NCBI RefSeq assembly: GCF_000062885.1
Contig: NC_009142.1
Span: 2,593,584 to 2,657,583, forward strand
Reading direction: 5' to 3'
DNA from: Saccharopolyspora erythraea NRRL 2338
Lineage (GTDB): Bacteria; Actinomycetota; Actinomycetes; Mycobacteriales; Pseudonocardiaceae
Length of the DNA stretch: 64,000 bases
Positions 28,107-37,348 of this stretch are shown piece after piece (position 1 is the first letter of the stretch; each line of letters opens with the position of its first letter). Made by a program: the position numbers and the translations under genes. Under the pieces are notes generated by a model, which was not told the DNA's origin, searched no databases, and worked only from the letters and a program-made list of their open reading frames with translations.

Positions 28107-28973
28107 TCACCGCACCACTGCTACCGGGCAGGGGGCGTAGTGCACCACGGCATGGCTCACCGAACCCAGGCAGGTCGTGTGGACGGCTCCGTGACCTCGT
28201 ACACCCACGACGAGCAGATCGGCGTCGACCGCGGCGGTGAGCAGGGCGTCGGCCGGGTGCTCGGCGGTGGTGACCTCCTCCCGCACCACTACGTCCGGGT
28301 AGCGCTCGGTCCACACGCTCATGGCGTCCGACAGGATGCCGCGGCGCGCGTCGTCGGAGCCGGTGCGGTGGTCCCGCCGGCCGACCAGCAGGCCCACCAG
28401 CTCGGCGTTGTGCCGGTCGGCGAAGTCGAACGCGAAACCGATCGCTCTGGTGCTGCACGGCGAACCGTCCACGCCCACGACGATGTGCGAGAGTTCCGGT
28501 GGGGTCGGTGACGCGAGAACGGCTCCGTGCTCTCCGCGCACGACCACCACGGGTACGTGGGCGGTGCGCACGAGTTCGTCAGCGGTGGACCCCAGCAGCA
28601 CGCGCCGGGTGCGGCTGAGACGCGGCGGGCCCAGGACCAGGACACTCGCCCCCACGGCGGCATCGACCAGCACGCTCGCGGGATGCCCCATTCGCACCCC
28701 GGTCCGGACCTGCAGCCCGGGCATGCCCTCCCGAATCTGCGCGGCGAGATCCTCCAGCACGGGTTGCGCGGCGCTGTGCAACGGTTCGTCGACGACGGCC
28801 TCGCTGGGCAGGTGGATGCGGGTCAGCTCTTCCAGCGCGATCGAGAAGGCATGCACCAGCACGAGGGGCTGGTGGCGGCTCGCTGCCTCGGATGCAGCCC
28901 ACCACGCTGCCCTGCGGGACTCCGCCGAACCGTCGAAACCGGCGATGACGTAATCGGTGTGCAGCCCGTGCAT
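28107..28973 (-). CDS. Two-domain universal stress protein with atypical first domain
   Basis: A 288-residue tandem USP. The N-terminal domain is of the VIAGFDGSAESRRAAWWAAS type, and its ATP loop is replaced by VLGPPRLSRTRRVLLGSTAD. The second domain is conventional (VVGVDGSPCSTRAIGFAFDF, VVGVRGHGAVHTTCLGSVSH). The same architecture and strings occur in the USP at 56999-57898, so they are paralogues. GGAGGTGAC precedes ATG 28973. Confidence 0.9.
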   Translation of the reverse strand: MHGLHTDYVIAGFDGSAESRRAAWWAASEAASRHQPLVLVHAFSIALEELTRIHLPSEAVVDEPLHSAAQPVLEDLAAQIREGMPGLQVRTGVRMGHPASVLVDAAVGASVLVLGPPRLSRTRRVLLGSTADELVRTAHVPVVVVRGEHGAVLASPTPPELSHIVVGVDGSPCSTRAIGFAFDFADRHNAELVGLLVGRRDHRTGSDDARRGILSDAMSVWTERYPDVVVREEVTTAEHPADALLTAAVDADLLVVGVRGHGAVHTTCLGSVSHAVVHYAPCPVAVVR

Positions 28974-29069
28974 GCTGTCACCTCCGACCGCACCACGCTT
29001 GGATGTTGCAGCCCACGCCGGCCGGTGCGGGCGTCAGCACCGAAGGACGTCCGCGGCGTCGGGACGCTC

Positions 29070-29441
29070 CTACAGCCGCGTCTCCACGGCGAGCAGGTCT
29101 CGCATGGAGACCACGCCCACGACCAGCCGCTCGCGCAGAACCGGTAGGTGGCGGATTCCGGCGTCGAGCATGCGGCGTGCGACATCGGCGATGTCCTCGT
29201 CGAGTCGTGCCGTTTCGACCTGACGTGAGGCGAGCACCCCCGCCTTGGTGACAGCCGGATCCGCGCCCTCGGCGACGGCTCGCACGAGATCCCGTTCGGA
29301 AATGATGCCCAGGATCCGGTTCCCGTCGAGCACAGCGAAGGCTCCCACGTGCTCGTCGGTCATCTTCCTCGCGACCACGTCGAGGGTGTCGGTGGCCTCG
29401 CAGGTCAATGCGCCCGGATGGTAGACCTGTTCAACACGCAT
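29070..29441 (-). CDS. CBS-pair protein (Hrp1/Rv2626c-like)
   Basis: A 123-residue stand-alone CBS pair: VYHPGALTCEATDTLDVVAR ... RILGIISERDLVRAVAEGAD, then VETARLDEDIADVARRMLDA ... LVVGVVSMRDLLAVET. The size and repeat spacing match the small hypoxia-induced CBS proteins of mycobacteria. It probably binds an adenine nucleotide; no effector domain is attached. GGGAGAAG precedes ATG 29441. Confidence 0.88.
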   Translation of the reverse strand: MRVEQVYHPGALTCEATDTLDVVARKMTDEHVGAFAVLDGNRILGIISERDLVRAVAEGADPAVTKAGVLASRQVETARLDEDIADVARRMLDAGIRHLPVLRERLVVGVVSMRDLLAVETRL

Positions 29442-29649
29442 GGCTTCTCCCGGAGGTTGCAGCCCGCCGCATCGGTGACGATGGCTGTGTAGCTCCGAAC
29501 GGGCGTCGTTGACCAGGGCCTCAGGTCACCTCCACCCGCTCGGTGTGCCCGCCGAGCTTTGGTTCCAGAACTGGGCAGCCCAACCTACGGGTACTCCGCA
29601 CGGTGCTTGGTGGCCAAGGCCGCCTTGCCCTGGCCCCGTGCACCGGGAC

Positions 29650-30110
29650 GGGATCGTGGAGGTGTCGTTTGCCGGTGCCGCTTTGCTGGGGCCGGGCGGG
29701 ACGACTTTCGCGATCGGGGTGACAGCGGTCAACGCCTGGGTCCCGCGCTCTCGCCGAGGTGCGGCGCTGGGCGCTTTCGGCATCGGCGCCGGGGGCACGG
29801 CCATCGCCTCGTTCACCACGATCCCGCTCGCCGGCGCTTCGGTCCCGAGGCGCCGTTCAACACCGTAGCCGTCGCACTGGTCGCGTCGCGGTGCTGTACC
29901 CGTTGCTGCGAAGTCCCCCCGGGGCGCGCGTTGCCGTCGGAGCCCATGATCCAGCGCACGGTCGGCGCCTTGCGGATGCCGGTGACGTGGCAGTTGGCCG
30001 TGCTCTACGCGCTGACGTTCGGCGGGTTCGTGGCGTTCAGCGTCTACCTGACCACGTACCTGAAGACCGCTGTGCTGGCCGTCGCTGCCGTCCTGTCGGA
30101 GGGTGGTTTC
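29650..30110 (+). pseudogene. NarK-type nitrate/nitrite MFS transporter, broken
   Basis: GPGGTTFAIGVTAVNAWVPR and GAFGIGAGGTAIASF (about 29690-29820) are characteristic nitrate-transporter helices. The reading then shifts frame near 29833, and RMPVTWQLAVLYALTFGGFV with AFSVYLTTYLKTA follows to about 30072. The N-terminal third is unrecognisable and the C-terminal half is missing. A later frame to 30270 (LAGCLAAPAAL ... VVFLCLATVL) could be a last scrap. Non-functional; NarK2 (Rv1737c) is a DosR-regulon member in M. tuberculosis. Confidence 0.65.
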
Positions 30111-30278
30111 CGACCACTTCGATGGCGTTCAAGTACTTGGCGTGTGTTGCGTGCTGGCGGGATGTCTCGCGGCGCCGGCGGCTCTTGAACCGCCGCTCAT
30201 CCCCATCGGTACCGTCGTGTTTCTGTGCCTGGCCACGGTGCTGAAGTCCGAGCACGGTGACCCGACGTAGGGGCAGAT

Positions 30279-30292
30279 GGGGCCGTTGGCCC
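30279..30292. promoter_or_regulatory. Candidate palindromic operator upstream of the FBP aldolase/phosphatase
   Basis: GGGGCCGTTGGCCC, an almost perfect palindrome about 60 nt before the start codon, similar to the acs and proV sites. Weak evidence by itself. Confidence 0.3.
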
Positions 30293-30351
30293 TGGTCAGA
30301 GCCGTGAGTGGGGCGCATGGTAGCAGCGATGGCCTCTTATTGGAGGGTGGC

Positions 30352-31470
30352 ATGGTCACGCTGAGCATCATCAAGGCCGACACCGGGGGATTCGTGGGTC
30401 ACTCGGCCGTGCATCCGGAGATGGTGACCGAGGCCCGGGACGCGGTGAGCACCGCGGTCGGCGACGGGTTGTTGTTGGATGGGAAGGTCGCCAGTTGCGG
30501 AGACGACCTCTCGTTGATCATGACGCACGAGCGCGGTGCGGACGCCGAGGAGGTGCACTCGTTCGCGTGGGACGTGTTCGGCCGGACCACGGGGATCGCG
30601 AAGCGGCTCGGCCTGTACGGGGCCGGGCAGGATCTGCTGTCGGACGCCTTCAGCGGGAACCTGCGTGGCATGGGGCCGGGGTATGCCGAGCTGGAGTTCA
30701 CCGAGCGGCCGAGCGAACCGGTGGTGTGCTTCCTGGCCGACAAGACCGAGCCGGGCGCGTGGAACCTGCCGCTGTACAAGATTTTCGCCGATCCGTTCAA
30801 CACCGCCGGGTTGGTGATCGACGCGAAGATGCACGCCGGGTTCAGGTTCGAGGTCTACGACCTGTTCGAGGAGAAGCGGATCTGGTTCGACTGCCCGTCC
30901 GAGTTGTACGAGATGCTGATGTTCATCGGCGCTCCGGCGCGGTACGTGATCCACTCGGTGGAGTCCAAGACGCTGGACGAGCAGGCGGTGGCGACCTCCA
31001 CGCAGCGGTTGTCGCTGATCGCGGGCAAGTACGTCGGCAAGGACGATCCGGTGATGATCGTGCGTTGCCAGTCCGGTCTGCCTGCGCTGGGTGAGGTGCT
31101 GGAGCCGTTCGCCTTCGCCTACACGGCAGGCGGGTGCATGCGGGGTTCGCACCACGCGCCGATGATGCCCGTCAGCACCGGCGACGCGCACCCGGCGAGG
31201 TTCGACGGGCCGCCGCGTGTGGTCGCCCTGGGCTTCCAGGTCCACGAGAGCAAGCTCATCGGACCGCGTGATCTGTTCGACGATCCGTCGTTCGACCGGG
31301 CCAGGGCGCAGTGCAACGAGGTGATGGACTACCTGAGGCGACACGGGCCGTTCGAGCCGCACCGGCTTCCGCTGGAGGACCTGGAGTACACGACCATGGC
31401 GACTCTGGAGAAGCGCCTGGCAGACCGCTGGCAGCCGATGGTCGAAGCAGCCGTGCCAGTGCCGCGCTGA
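30352..31470 (+). CDS. Fructose-1,6-bisphosphate aldolase/phosphatase (archaeal type, class V FBPase)
   Basis: A 372-residue bifunctional gluconeogenic enzyme that joins triose phosphates and dephosphorylates the FBP formed. The N-terminus VTLSIIKADTGGFVGHSAVH carries Asp and His metal ligands. GLYGAGQDLLSDAFSGNLRG, DPFNTAGLVIDAKMHAGFRF and IAGKYVGKDDPVMIVRCQ (Schiff-base lysine region) follow; the length is that of the family. It is best known from archaea and deep-branching bacteria and makes gluconeogenesis one-way. GGAGGG precedes ATG 30352. It stands alone, convergent with a USP. Confidence 0.9.
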   Translation: MVTLSIIKADTGGFVGHSAVHPEMVTEARDAVSTAVGDGLLLDGKVASCGDDLSLIMTHERGADAEEVHSFAWDVFGRTTGIAKRLGLYGAGQDLLSDAFSGNLRGMGPGYAELEFTERPSEPVVCFLADKTEPGAWNLPLYKIFADPFNTAGLVIDAKMHAGFRFEVYDLFEEKRIWFDCPSELYEMLMFIGAPARYVIHSVESKTLDEQAVATSTQRLSLIAGKYVGKDDPVMIVRCQSGLPALGEVLEPFAFAYTAGGCMRGSHHAPMMPVSTGDAHPARFDGPPRVVALGFQVHESKLIGPRDLFDDPSFDRARAQCNEVMDYLRRHGPFEPHRLPLEDLEYTTMATLEKRLADRWQPMVEAAVPVPR

Positions 31471-31578
31471 AGCACCGCTTGCTTCCGGATGCGCGTTGTA
31501 CACCCCGCGCCGGTTGAGGGCATGGGGGTTACATGCTCACGGCCACAGGACCGAAACGGAGGTGGGGCCAGCCGCGTT

Positions 31579-32019
31579 CTACTGGGCGGAGTGTCCGCGG
31601 ACGATCACCACGGGGCAGCGGGCGTGGTGGACGCAGTACTGGCTGACCGACCCGAGGAGCGCTTCGGTGAAGCCGCCGTGTCCGCGATTGCCGAGAACGA
31701 GGAGATCTGCGTTGCTTTGTTCGGCGATGTCCAGCAGTGCTCTGGCCGGATGCCCCTGTGCGACTTCTTTGCGGACTGCGACCTCGGTATCGCCCACGAC
31801 TTCCTCGACAACTTCGCTGAGTTTCTTCGCGGCGGTGTCGACGACGCCCTGTAGTCCCGGAACGTCCCAGTCGTAGACGTGCGGGGCATGCCAGGCCGTC
31901 AACGCGGTGATGGCCCCGTGCGCGAGACCCGCGTGCCAGACCGCCCACCGAAGCGCTGCCTTGGAGGCGGGTGAACCGTCAACGCCGACCACGATCATGT
32001 AGGTGTGCTCGTTGCTCAT
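31579..32019 (-). CDS. Single-domain universal stress protein
   Basis: A 146-residue USP: VVGVDGSPASKAALRWAVWH at the start, LGNRGHGGFTEALLGSVSQY and HHARCPVVIVRG at the end, so the ATP loop is intact. It is strongly similar along its length to the USP at 62093-62527, including VPGL and KEVAQGHPARALLD. The start at 32019 (MSNEHTY) has a GGAGGT site upstream. Confidence 0.92.
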   Translation of the reverse strand: MSNEHTYMIVVGVDGSPASKAALRWAVWHAGLAHGAITALTAWHAPHVYDWDVPGLQGVVDTAAKKLSEVVEEVVGDTEVAVRKEVAQGHPARALLDIAEQSNADLLVLGNRGHGGFTEALLGSVSQYCVHHARCPVVIVRGHSAQ

Positions 32020-32380
32020 GGGTGACCTCCACAACGTGCCTCAAGGATCGGCTCGGCCCCGCAGACCTGCCAGCGGAGGGTGCGGTGGGCCCGGCTCCGA
32101 CGGTCGTCGTGGCCGGTTGGCGGCCCGCGACCGCGACTTCACCGATTGAGCAGGGGACAGCGTGGGCGGCGCAAGCACGTGGGTTGCGTCCCCCCGGGCG
32201 GGGACCAACTCCTCTGCCGGACAAGCCGGCGCAGATGCGATGGTCGATACGGGTTTGTGGCGTTGCATGGAAGGGCCTGGCGGCGAGGTTCGATGCGGGC
32301 TCTGGCGGGCGTGCCACCGACGTCCGCGGCGGGGTCGGCGAGGCGGCGCACCGCCCACAGCTCGAAGGAGGTGCAGGCCG
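32020..32380. other. Divergent intergenic region with a palindrome
   Basis: 361 nt between divergent genes, no coding signal. It contains GTCCCC-CCGGGC-GGGGAC at 32188-32205, a 6+6 bp inverted repeat that could be an operator for either gene. Ribosome-binding sites lie at both edges. Confidence 0.4.
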
Positions 32381-33022
32381 GTGGAGGGGAAGAAGGAGCG
32401 CAAGACTCGATCGGAGCCCGATGTCAGGCCAGCCGACTGGGAGTTGACGAGTGCGGCGGTGACCGTTGACGACTTCGCCGCGCACGCGGACTTCCGGGCG
32501 GTGGAGCACCTGCTCGTCGACGCACCGCCGGAGGCGGCCTACCCGGCGTTGCGCCACCTGGACCTGCTGACTATCCGTTCGCGGGTTGCCGGCATGGCCA
32601 TGTGGTTGCGCGGCATGCCCGCCAGGCTCAGGCGGCACCGGTTGCCGAGGCAGCGGACGCGGCTCACCTTCGACGACCTCGTCGCCGGGGGCGACTGGGC
32701 CCTGCTGGGCGAACAGCCGGGGCGGGAGGCGGTCTTCGGGGCGGTCGGCCGGTTCTGGACACCCATCGTCCGCCCGGAACCCGTGTCGGCGGAGGAGTTC
32801 GCCGAGTACGGTCGTCCGCGCCGCGGCAAGATCGTGATGTCGGTATCGGTGCGGCCGTACGGCCGGGGCGGCAGCCTGATGACCTACGACGTGCGGACGA
32901 CACTCACCGACCCGCTGACCCGAAGGGTTTTCGGCGTCTACTGGCGGACGGCTGCGCCCTTCGTGCGGACGATCATGCGCGCCACCCTGCGCGCCGCCGC
33001 CGAACGGGCGACCGCGGTGTGA
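32381..33022 (+). CDS. SRPBCC-like hypothetical protein
   Basis: A 213-residue protein not matched to a named family with certainty. FRAVEHLLVDAPPEAAYPAL and LVAGGDWALLGEQPGREAVF, then RPYGRGGSLMTYDVRTTLTD, resemble the START/SRPBCC hydrophobic-pocket fold seen in actinobacterial proteins of unknown role. GTG 32381 is chosen because GAAGGAG ends 10 nt upstream. It is followed after 12 nt by nicotinate phosphoribosyltransferase, so the pair is probably an operon. Confidence 0.65.
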   Translation: MEGKKERKTRSEPDVRPADWELTSAAVTVDDFAAHADFRAVEHLLVDAPPEAAYPALRHLDLLTIRSRVAGMAMWLRGMPARLRRHRLPRQRTRLTFDDLVAGGDWALLGEQPGREAVFGAVGRFWTPIVRPEPVSAEEFAEYGRPRRGKIVMSVSVRPYGRGGSLMTYDVRTTLTDPLTRRVFGVYWRTAAPFVRTIMRATLRAAAERATAV

Positions 33023-33034
33023 CGGACGGCGCTG

Positions 33035-34372
33035 ATGACCGCCCTGTGCGCCGACCTCTACGAGATCAGGATGGCGGCCAGCTACCTGAGGCGGGGTATG
33101 AACGCCCCTGCCACGTTCAGCCTGTTCGCGCGGAAGCTGCCGCGTGCCAGGGGTTTCCTCGTCGCCGCCGGCCTGGCCGACTGCCTGAGCTTCCTGGAGC
33201 GGTTGCGCTTCGACGCGGATGAGCTGGCCTACCTCGGTGACGTCGTCGGGCTGCCTGACGGCGACCTGGCCGCGCTCGGGGAGCTGAGGTTCGAAGGCGA
33301 GGTGCTGGCGGTACCGGAGGGACGGGTGGTTTTCGCGGGAGAGCCGTTCATCGAGGTGACGGCCCCGATAGCGCAGGCGCAGCTGGCCGAGACGGCGTTG
33401 CTCAACTTCGTGACGTTCGAGTCCTCGGTGGCGACCAAGGCCGCGCGGTGCAGGCTCGCCGCACCTGGTGCGGAGCTGGTCGACTTCGCGGCCCGCCGCA
33501 CGCACGGCCTGGAAGCCGCCAGGGCCGTGGCCCGCGCCTCGGCGATCGCGGGGTTCACCGGCACCAGCTACGTCGCCGCGGCGCGGGAGTTCGGACTGCG
33601 CCCGGTGGGCACGATGGCGCACTCCTACGTCGAGGCGTTTCCCTGCGAGCGGGACGCGTTCCTGGCTTTCGCGCGGGACTTCCCGGAAGCCGCGGTGCTC
33701 CTGGTGGACACCTACGACACGCTGCACGGCGTCCGCACCGCGATCGAGCTCGCGTCCGAAGTGCGCGGCCCACTCGGGGTGCGGCTCGATTCCGGCGATC
33801 TCGCGGGGCTGTCGAAGCAGACGCGGGAGCTGCTGGACGAGGCGGGACTCACCGGCGCCCGGATCATGGCCAGCGGTGGCCTCGACGAGCACCGGCTGGC
33901 CGAGATCACCGCCGCGGGCGCACCGATCGACGCGTTCGGGATAGGCACGCGCATGGGTGTCTCGGCTGACGCGCCGTCCCTCGACAGCGCCTACAAGCTC
34001 GTCGAGTACGAGGGCCGTCCGGTGATGAAGCTGTCGCCGGAGAAGCTGACCGCGCCCGGCGCCAAGCAGGTCTACCGCGGCGGCACGGGCGAGGCGGACC
34101 TCCTCGCTCTCCGGGAGGAGCCGCCTCCGGACGGGAGGGAGGCCCTGCTGCGGCCCGCGATGACGGGTGGGGTGCGGGTGGCCGGCGATGGGGTTGCATC
34201 CGCGCGAGCCTGGTGCGAACACGACCTGGGCTGGCTTCCCGAACGCGCACGGCTGCTGGTGGACCCCTCGCCGGGCGAGGTGGCTTGGACGCCTGAGCTC
34301 AGGCGGTTGACCGACGGCCTCCAGCGTTCCCTGGCGGTCAAGCACGGCCCCGAACCGGCGGAGCAACCTTGA
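33035..34372 (+). CDS. pncB: Nicotinate phosphoribosyltransferase
   Basis: A 445-residue NAPRTase that makes nicotinate mononucleotide for NAD salvage. ADLYEIRMAASYLRRGM, FARKLPRARGFLVAAGL, FAARRTHGLEAARAVARA (catalytic histidine region), GTSYVAAAREFGLRPVGTMA and VRLDSGDLAGLSKQTRELLD are family blocks, and a GIGTRMGVS motif follows. PncB2 (Rv0573c) is a DosR-regulon member in M. tuberculosis. It needs PRPP, linking it to prs at 8000-8931. No strong ribosome-binding site precedes ATG 33035. Confidence 0.92.
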   Translation: MTALCADLYEIRMAASYLRRGMNAPATFSLFARKLPRARGFLVAAGLADCLSFLERLRFDADELAYLGDVVGLPDGDLAALGELRFEGEVLAVPEGRVVFAGEPFIEVTAPIAQAQLAETALLNFVTFESSVATKAARCRLAAPGAELVDFAARRTHGLEAARAVARASAIAGFTGTSYVAAAREFGLRPVGTMAHSYVEAFPCERDAFLAFARDFPEAAVLLVDTYDTLHGVRTAIELASEVRGPLGVRLDSGDLAGLSKQTRELLDEAGLTGARIMASGGLDEHRLAEITAAGAPIDAFGIGTRMGVSADAPSLDSAYKLVEYEGRPVMKLSPEKLTAPGAKQVYRGGTGEADLLALREEPPPDGREALLRPAMTGGVRVAGDGVASARAWCEHDLGWLPERARLLVDPSPGEVAWTPELRRLTDGLQRSLAVKHGPEPAEQP

Positions 34373-34510
34373 CGCGGACCGCTCCCGCGGTACCTGTCGA
34401 CTGGTGATCCGGCGAGGCCTCGTGTCGGGTGTGGACGGCCGAGGTGGGCTGCGTTGGCCGCGGTGTGGTCGCACACTGACGCGTGCGCCGGCCCCGGAAG
34501 GAGGCTTGCC

Positions 34511-37201
34511 GTGGCCCATCCGCACCGGGCGCGGGTAGCCGAGCAGCACCGCGAGCCGATGCCGGTCGACCCGCGCGAGCCGGTGGGACGGCTCCTGCGC
34601 GATCTGCGGACACGACTCGAAGGCCTGACCGAGCGGGAGGCCCAGCGGCGGCAGGCGGTGCATGGCCTCAACACGTTGCCCCAGCACCGCGTGCGGCAGT
34701 GGCCCGCGGCGTTGCTGAGGCAGTTCACCCACCCGCTGGCGCTGTTGCTGTGGGTGGCCGCGGTGCTGGCATGGCTGGCCGGAACCGTGGAGCTGGCGTG
34801 GGCGATCGTGGCGGTCATCGTGCTCAATGCGCTGCTGGCGTTCTGGCAGGAGGAGCAGGCCGAGCAGGCGGTCCGGTCGCTGGGGGACTACCTGCCGCAG
34901 CAGTGCGAGGTGCGCCGGGACGGCCAGGTGCGGTCGGTGCCGGCTACGGCGTTGGTCCCAGGTGATGTCCTGCTGCTCGGTGAAGGGGAGCGGGTGGCGG
35001 CCGACGGGAGGTTGGTCAGCGGAGCGGTGGAGATCGACGCCTCGGCGTTGACCGGGGAGTCCAGCCCGGTGGAGCGCGCGGCGGACCTGCTGGACACCGC
35101 GGCGCGACGGCTCGATTCCCCGGTGCTGGTGTTCTCCGGAACCGTGTGCACGAGCGGCTCGGCGGAGGCCGTCGTGCACGCCACCGGCCGGCACACCGAG
35201 TTGGGGCGCATCGCCGCGCTGTCGGTCCGGGTGCGTCTCGCGGAGAGTCCGCTGGAGAGGCAGGTGCGCAGGATCGCCTGGCTGATCGCGGCTGTGGCGG
35301 TCGGCGTGGGAGCGCTGTTCCTGCCTTTGGGGGTGCTGGCGGGGCTGAGCTGGGCGCAGGCATTCCTGTTCGCCGTCGGGCTGATCGTGGCCAACGTGCC
35401 CGAAGGGCTGCTGCCGACCATCACCCTCGCTCTGGCGGCAGGGGTGCGCGGGATGGCTCGGCGCGGTGCTCTGGTCAAGCGGCTGTCGGCAGTCGAGACC
35501 CTCGGGTCGACGACCGTGATCTGCACGGACAAGACGGGCACGCTGACCCGCAATCGTATGCGGGTGGTGGAGGCGCGCGACGGCGTCGGGGCGTCGGCAT
35601 CCGTGCACACGGAGTTCACCTCGGCACTGGTCCGTTGCACGACGGCGGATGAACGCACCGGAGCCGGAGACCCGACGGAGCTGGCCCTGCTCGCCTTCGC
35701 GCGTTCCGCCGGCGCGGGCATCGACGAGGAAACCAGGGATCGGCAACGGGCACGGGTGTTCCGCTTCGATCCGCACCTCAAGCGCATGACCACCGTCGAC
35801 CGCACCGCCGGCGGGTTCGTCGCGCATGTGAAGGGGGCACCGGAGGAAGTGCTCGACCGGTGCACCAGCGCGCTGCCCGCGTGCGGTGGTGCCCGGACGA
35901 TGACCGGTGCGGTCCGGGCCGACCTGCTCGTCGCGGTCGACGACATGGCCGATCGCGGGCTGCGCGTGCTCGCGGTCGCACGGAGGGAGTTCTCCTTCGT
36001 GCCGGCCGAGCGCACCACCGCCGAGTCGGGTCTGTGCCTGCTCGGGCTTGTCGGGCTGATCGACCCGCCTCGGCCTGAGGTGGCTCCCGCGGTCGCCGCC
36101 TGCCACTCGGCGGGGATCCGGGTCCACGTGGTGACCGGGGACAACGGGCGCACCGCCTCGGCGATCGCCCGGCAGGTCGGCATCGACGCCGAGCAGGTGG
36201 TCGACGGCGTGGCGCTGGAAGCCATGGCCGAGAGCGAGCTGGACCGGCTGCTCACCAGCGGTCAGGAGGTCGTTTTCTGCCGGGCGGCGCCGGAGAGCAA
36301 GCTGCGCATCGCCGACGCCCTGCACCACTGCGGGCACGTGGTCGCGATGACCGGCGACGGCGTCAACGACGCCCCCGCGCTGCGGAGCGCGGACCTCGGC
36401 GTCGCCATGGGCGCCAGCGGCACCGACGTCGCCCGGGAGGCCGCGACGATCGTGCTCACCGACGACAACTTCGCCACGATCGTCAACGGGATCGAGGAAG
36501 GCCGCCGGGTCTACGCCAACGTGCGCAAGTTCATCCTCTACATCTTCGCGCACATGCCACCGGAGGTCATTCCGTTCCTGCTGTTCGCCCTCTCCGGCGG
36601 TGCGGTTCCGCTTCCGTTGACCGTGCTGCAGATCCTGGCCATCGACCTCGGTACCGAGACCCTGCCCGCCTTGGCGCTGGGCCGCGAACGCCCGGAGCCC
36701 GGCGTGATGCGGCAACCACCTCGTGAGCGCAAGCAGGGCGTCGTCACCGGCCGGATGCTGCTGCGCGCCTGGGGGATCATGGGCATCGTGTCGGGCATAC
36801 TCGCCCTTGCCGCCTTCTTCGCGGTGCTGCTGGCCGGCGGGTGGCGGCCGGGTGCCGACGTCGCCACCGACCCGGCGCTGGAGCCGGTCTACCGGCAGGC
36901 GACGACCGCGACGTTCCTGGCCATCGTGTTCTGCCAGGTCGGCACCGCGTTCGCCTCGCGCGCCGACCACGCGTCGCTGCGCGAAATCGGGCTGGGCACC
37001 AACCGGCTGTTGCTGGCCGGGTGTGTTTTCGAGCTGCTGTTCGCCGCGGTCATCGTCTACGCGCCTCCGCTCCAGCACGTTTTCGGCACCGCACCGCCCC
37101 CGGCCTGGTTGTACCCGGTGATGGCGTTCTTCCCGGTTCTGGTGTGGGCGGTGGACGAGTTCTACCGATGGGCGGTCCGCCGGCGCGAGTCGCGAACGTA
37201 G
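34511..37201 (+). CDS. Type II cation-transporting P-type ATPase (CtpF-like)
   Basis: An 896-residue P2-type ATPase. [17 protein letters not shown] is the usual N-terminal entry, [15 protein letters not shown] the actuator, [17 protein letters not shown] the ion-site helix, [13 protein letters not shown] the phosphorylation site and [20 protein letters not shown] the hinge. C-terminal helices are complete. The PEGL motif points to Ca2+/Na+/K+-like pumps; CtpF (Rv1997), a DosR-regulon member, is the likely relative. GTG 34511 has AAGGAGG 7 nt upstream, preferred to an upstream ATG at 34454. Confidence 0.9.
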   Translation: MAHPHRARVAEQHREPMPVDPREPVGRLLRDLRTRLEGLTEREAQRRQAVHGLNTLPQHRVRQWPAALLRQFTHPLALLLWVAAVLAWLAGTVELAWAIVAVIVLNALLAFWQEEQAEQAVRSLGDYLPQQCEVRRDGQVRSVPATALVPGDVLLLGEGERVAADGRLVSGAVEIDASALTGESSPVERAADLLDTAARRLDSPVLVFSGTVCTSGSAEAVVHATGRHTELGRIAALSVRVRLAESPLERQVRRIAWLIAAVAVGVGALFLPLGVLAGLSWAQAFLFAVGLIVANVPEGLLPTITLALAAGVRGMARRGALVKRLSAVETLGSTTVICTDKTGTLTRNRMRVVEARDGVGASASVHTEFTSALVRCTTADERTGAGDPTELALLAFARSAGAGIDEETRDRQRARVFRFDPHLKRMTTVDRTAGGFVAHVKGAPEEVLDRCTSALPACGGARTMTGAVRADLLVAVDDMADRGLRVLAVARREFSFVPAERTTAESGLCLLGLVGLIDPPRPEVAPAVAACHSAGIRVHVVTGDNGRTASAIARQVGIDAEQVVDGVALEAMAESELDRLLTSGQEVVFCRAAPESKLRIADALHHCGHVVAMTGDGVNDAPALRSADLGVAMGASGTDVAREAATIVLTDDNFATIVNGIEEGRRVYANVRKFILYIFAHMPPEVIPFLLFALSGGAVPLPLTVLQILAIDLGTETLPALALGRERPEPGVMRQPPRERKQGVVTGRMLLRAWGIMGIVSGILALAAFFAVLLAGGWRPGADVATDPALEPVYRQATTATFLAIVFCQVGTAFASRADHASLREIGLGTNRLLLAGCVFELLFAAVIVYAPPLQHVFGTAPPPAWLYPVMAFFPVLVWAVDEFYRWAVRRRESRT

Positions 37202-37348
37202 TACGAGTGGTTCCAGGCGCCGCCGATGCCGAGTGACACGTCCCATGGTCGACACTCCAGGCTCCGTGATGACTGCCGGACACGCGCAGCGGGTAGCCGT
37301 TCGGCGGTGTTCGCGCGAGTGGGCACGGCATGCATGCCGGGGGGATTG

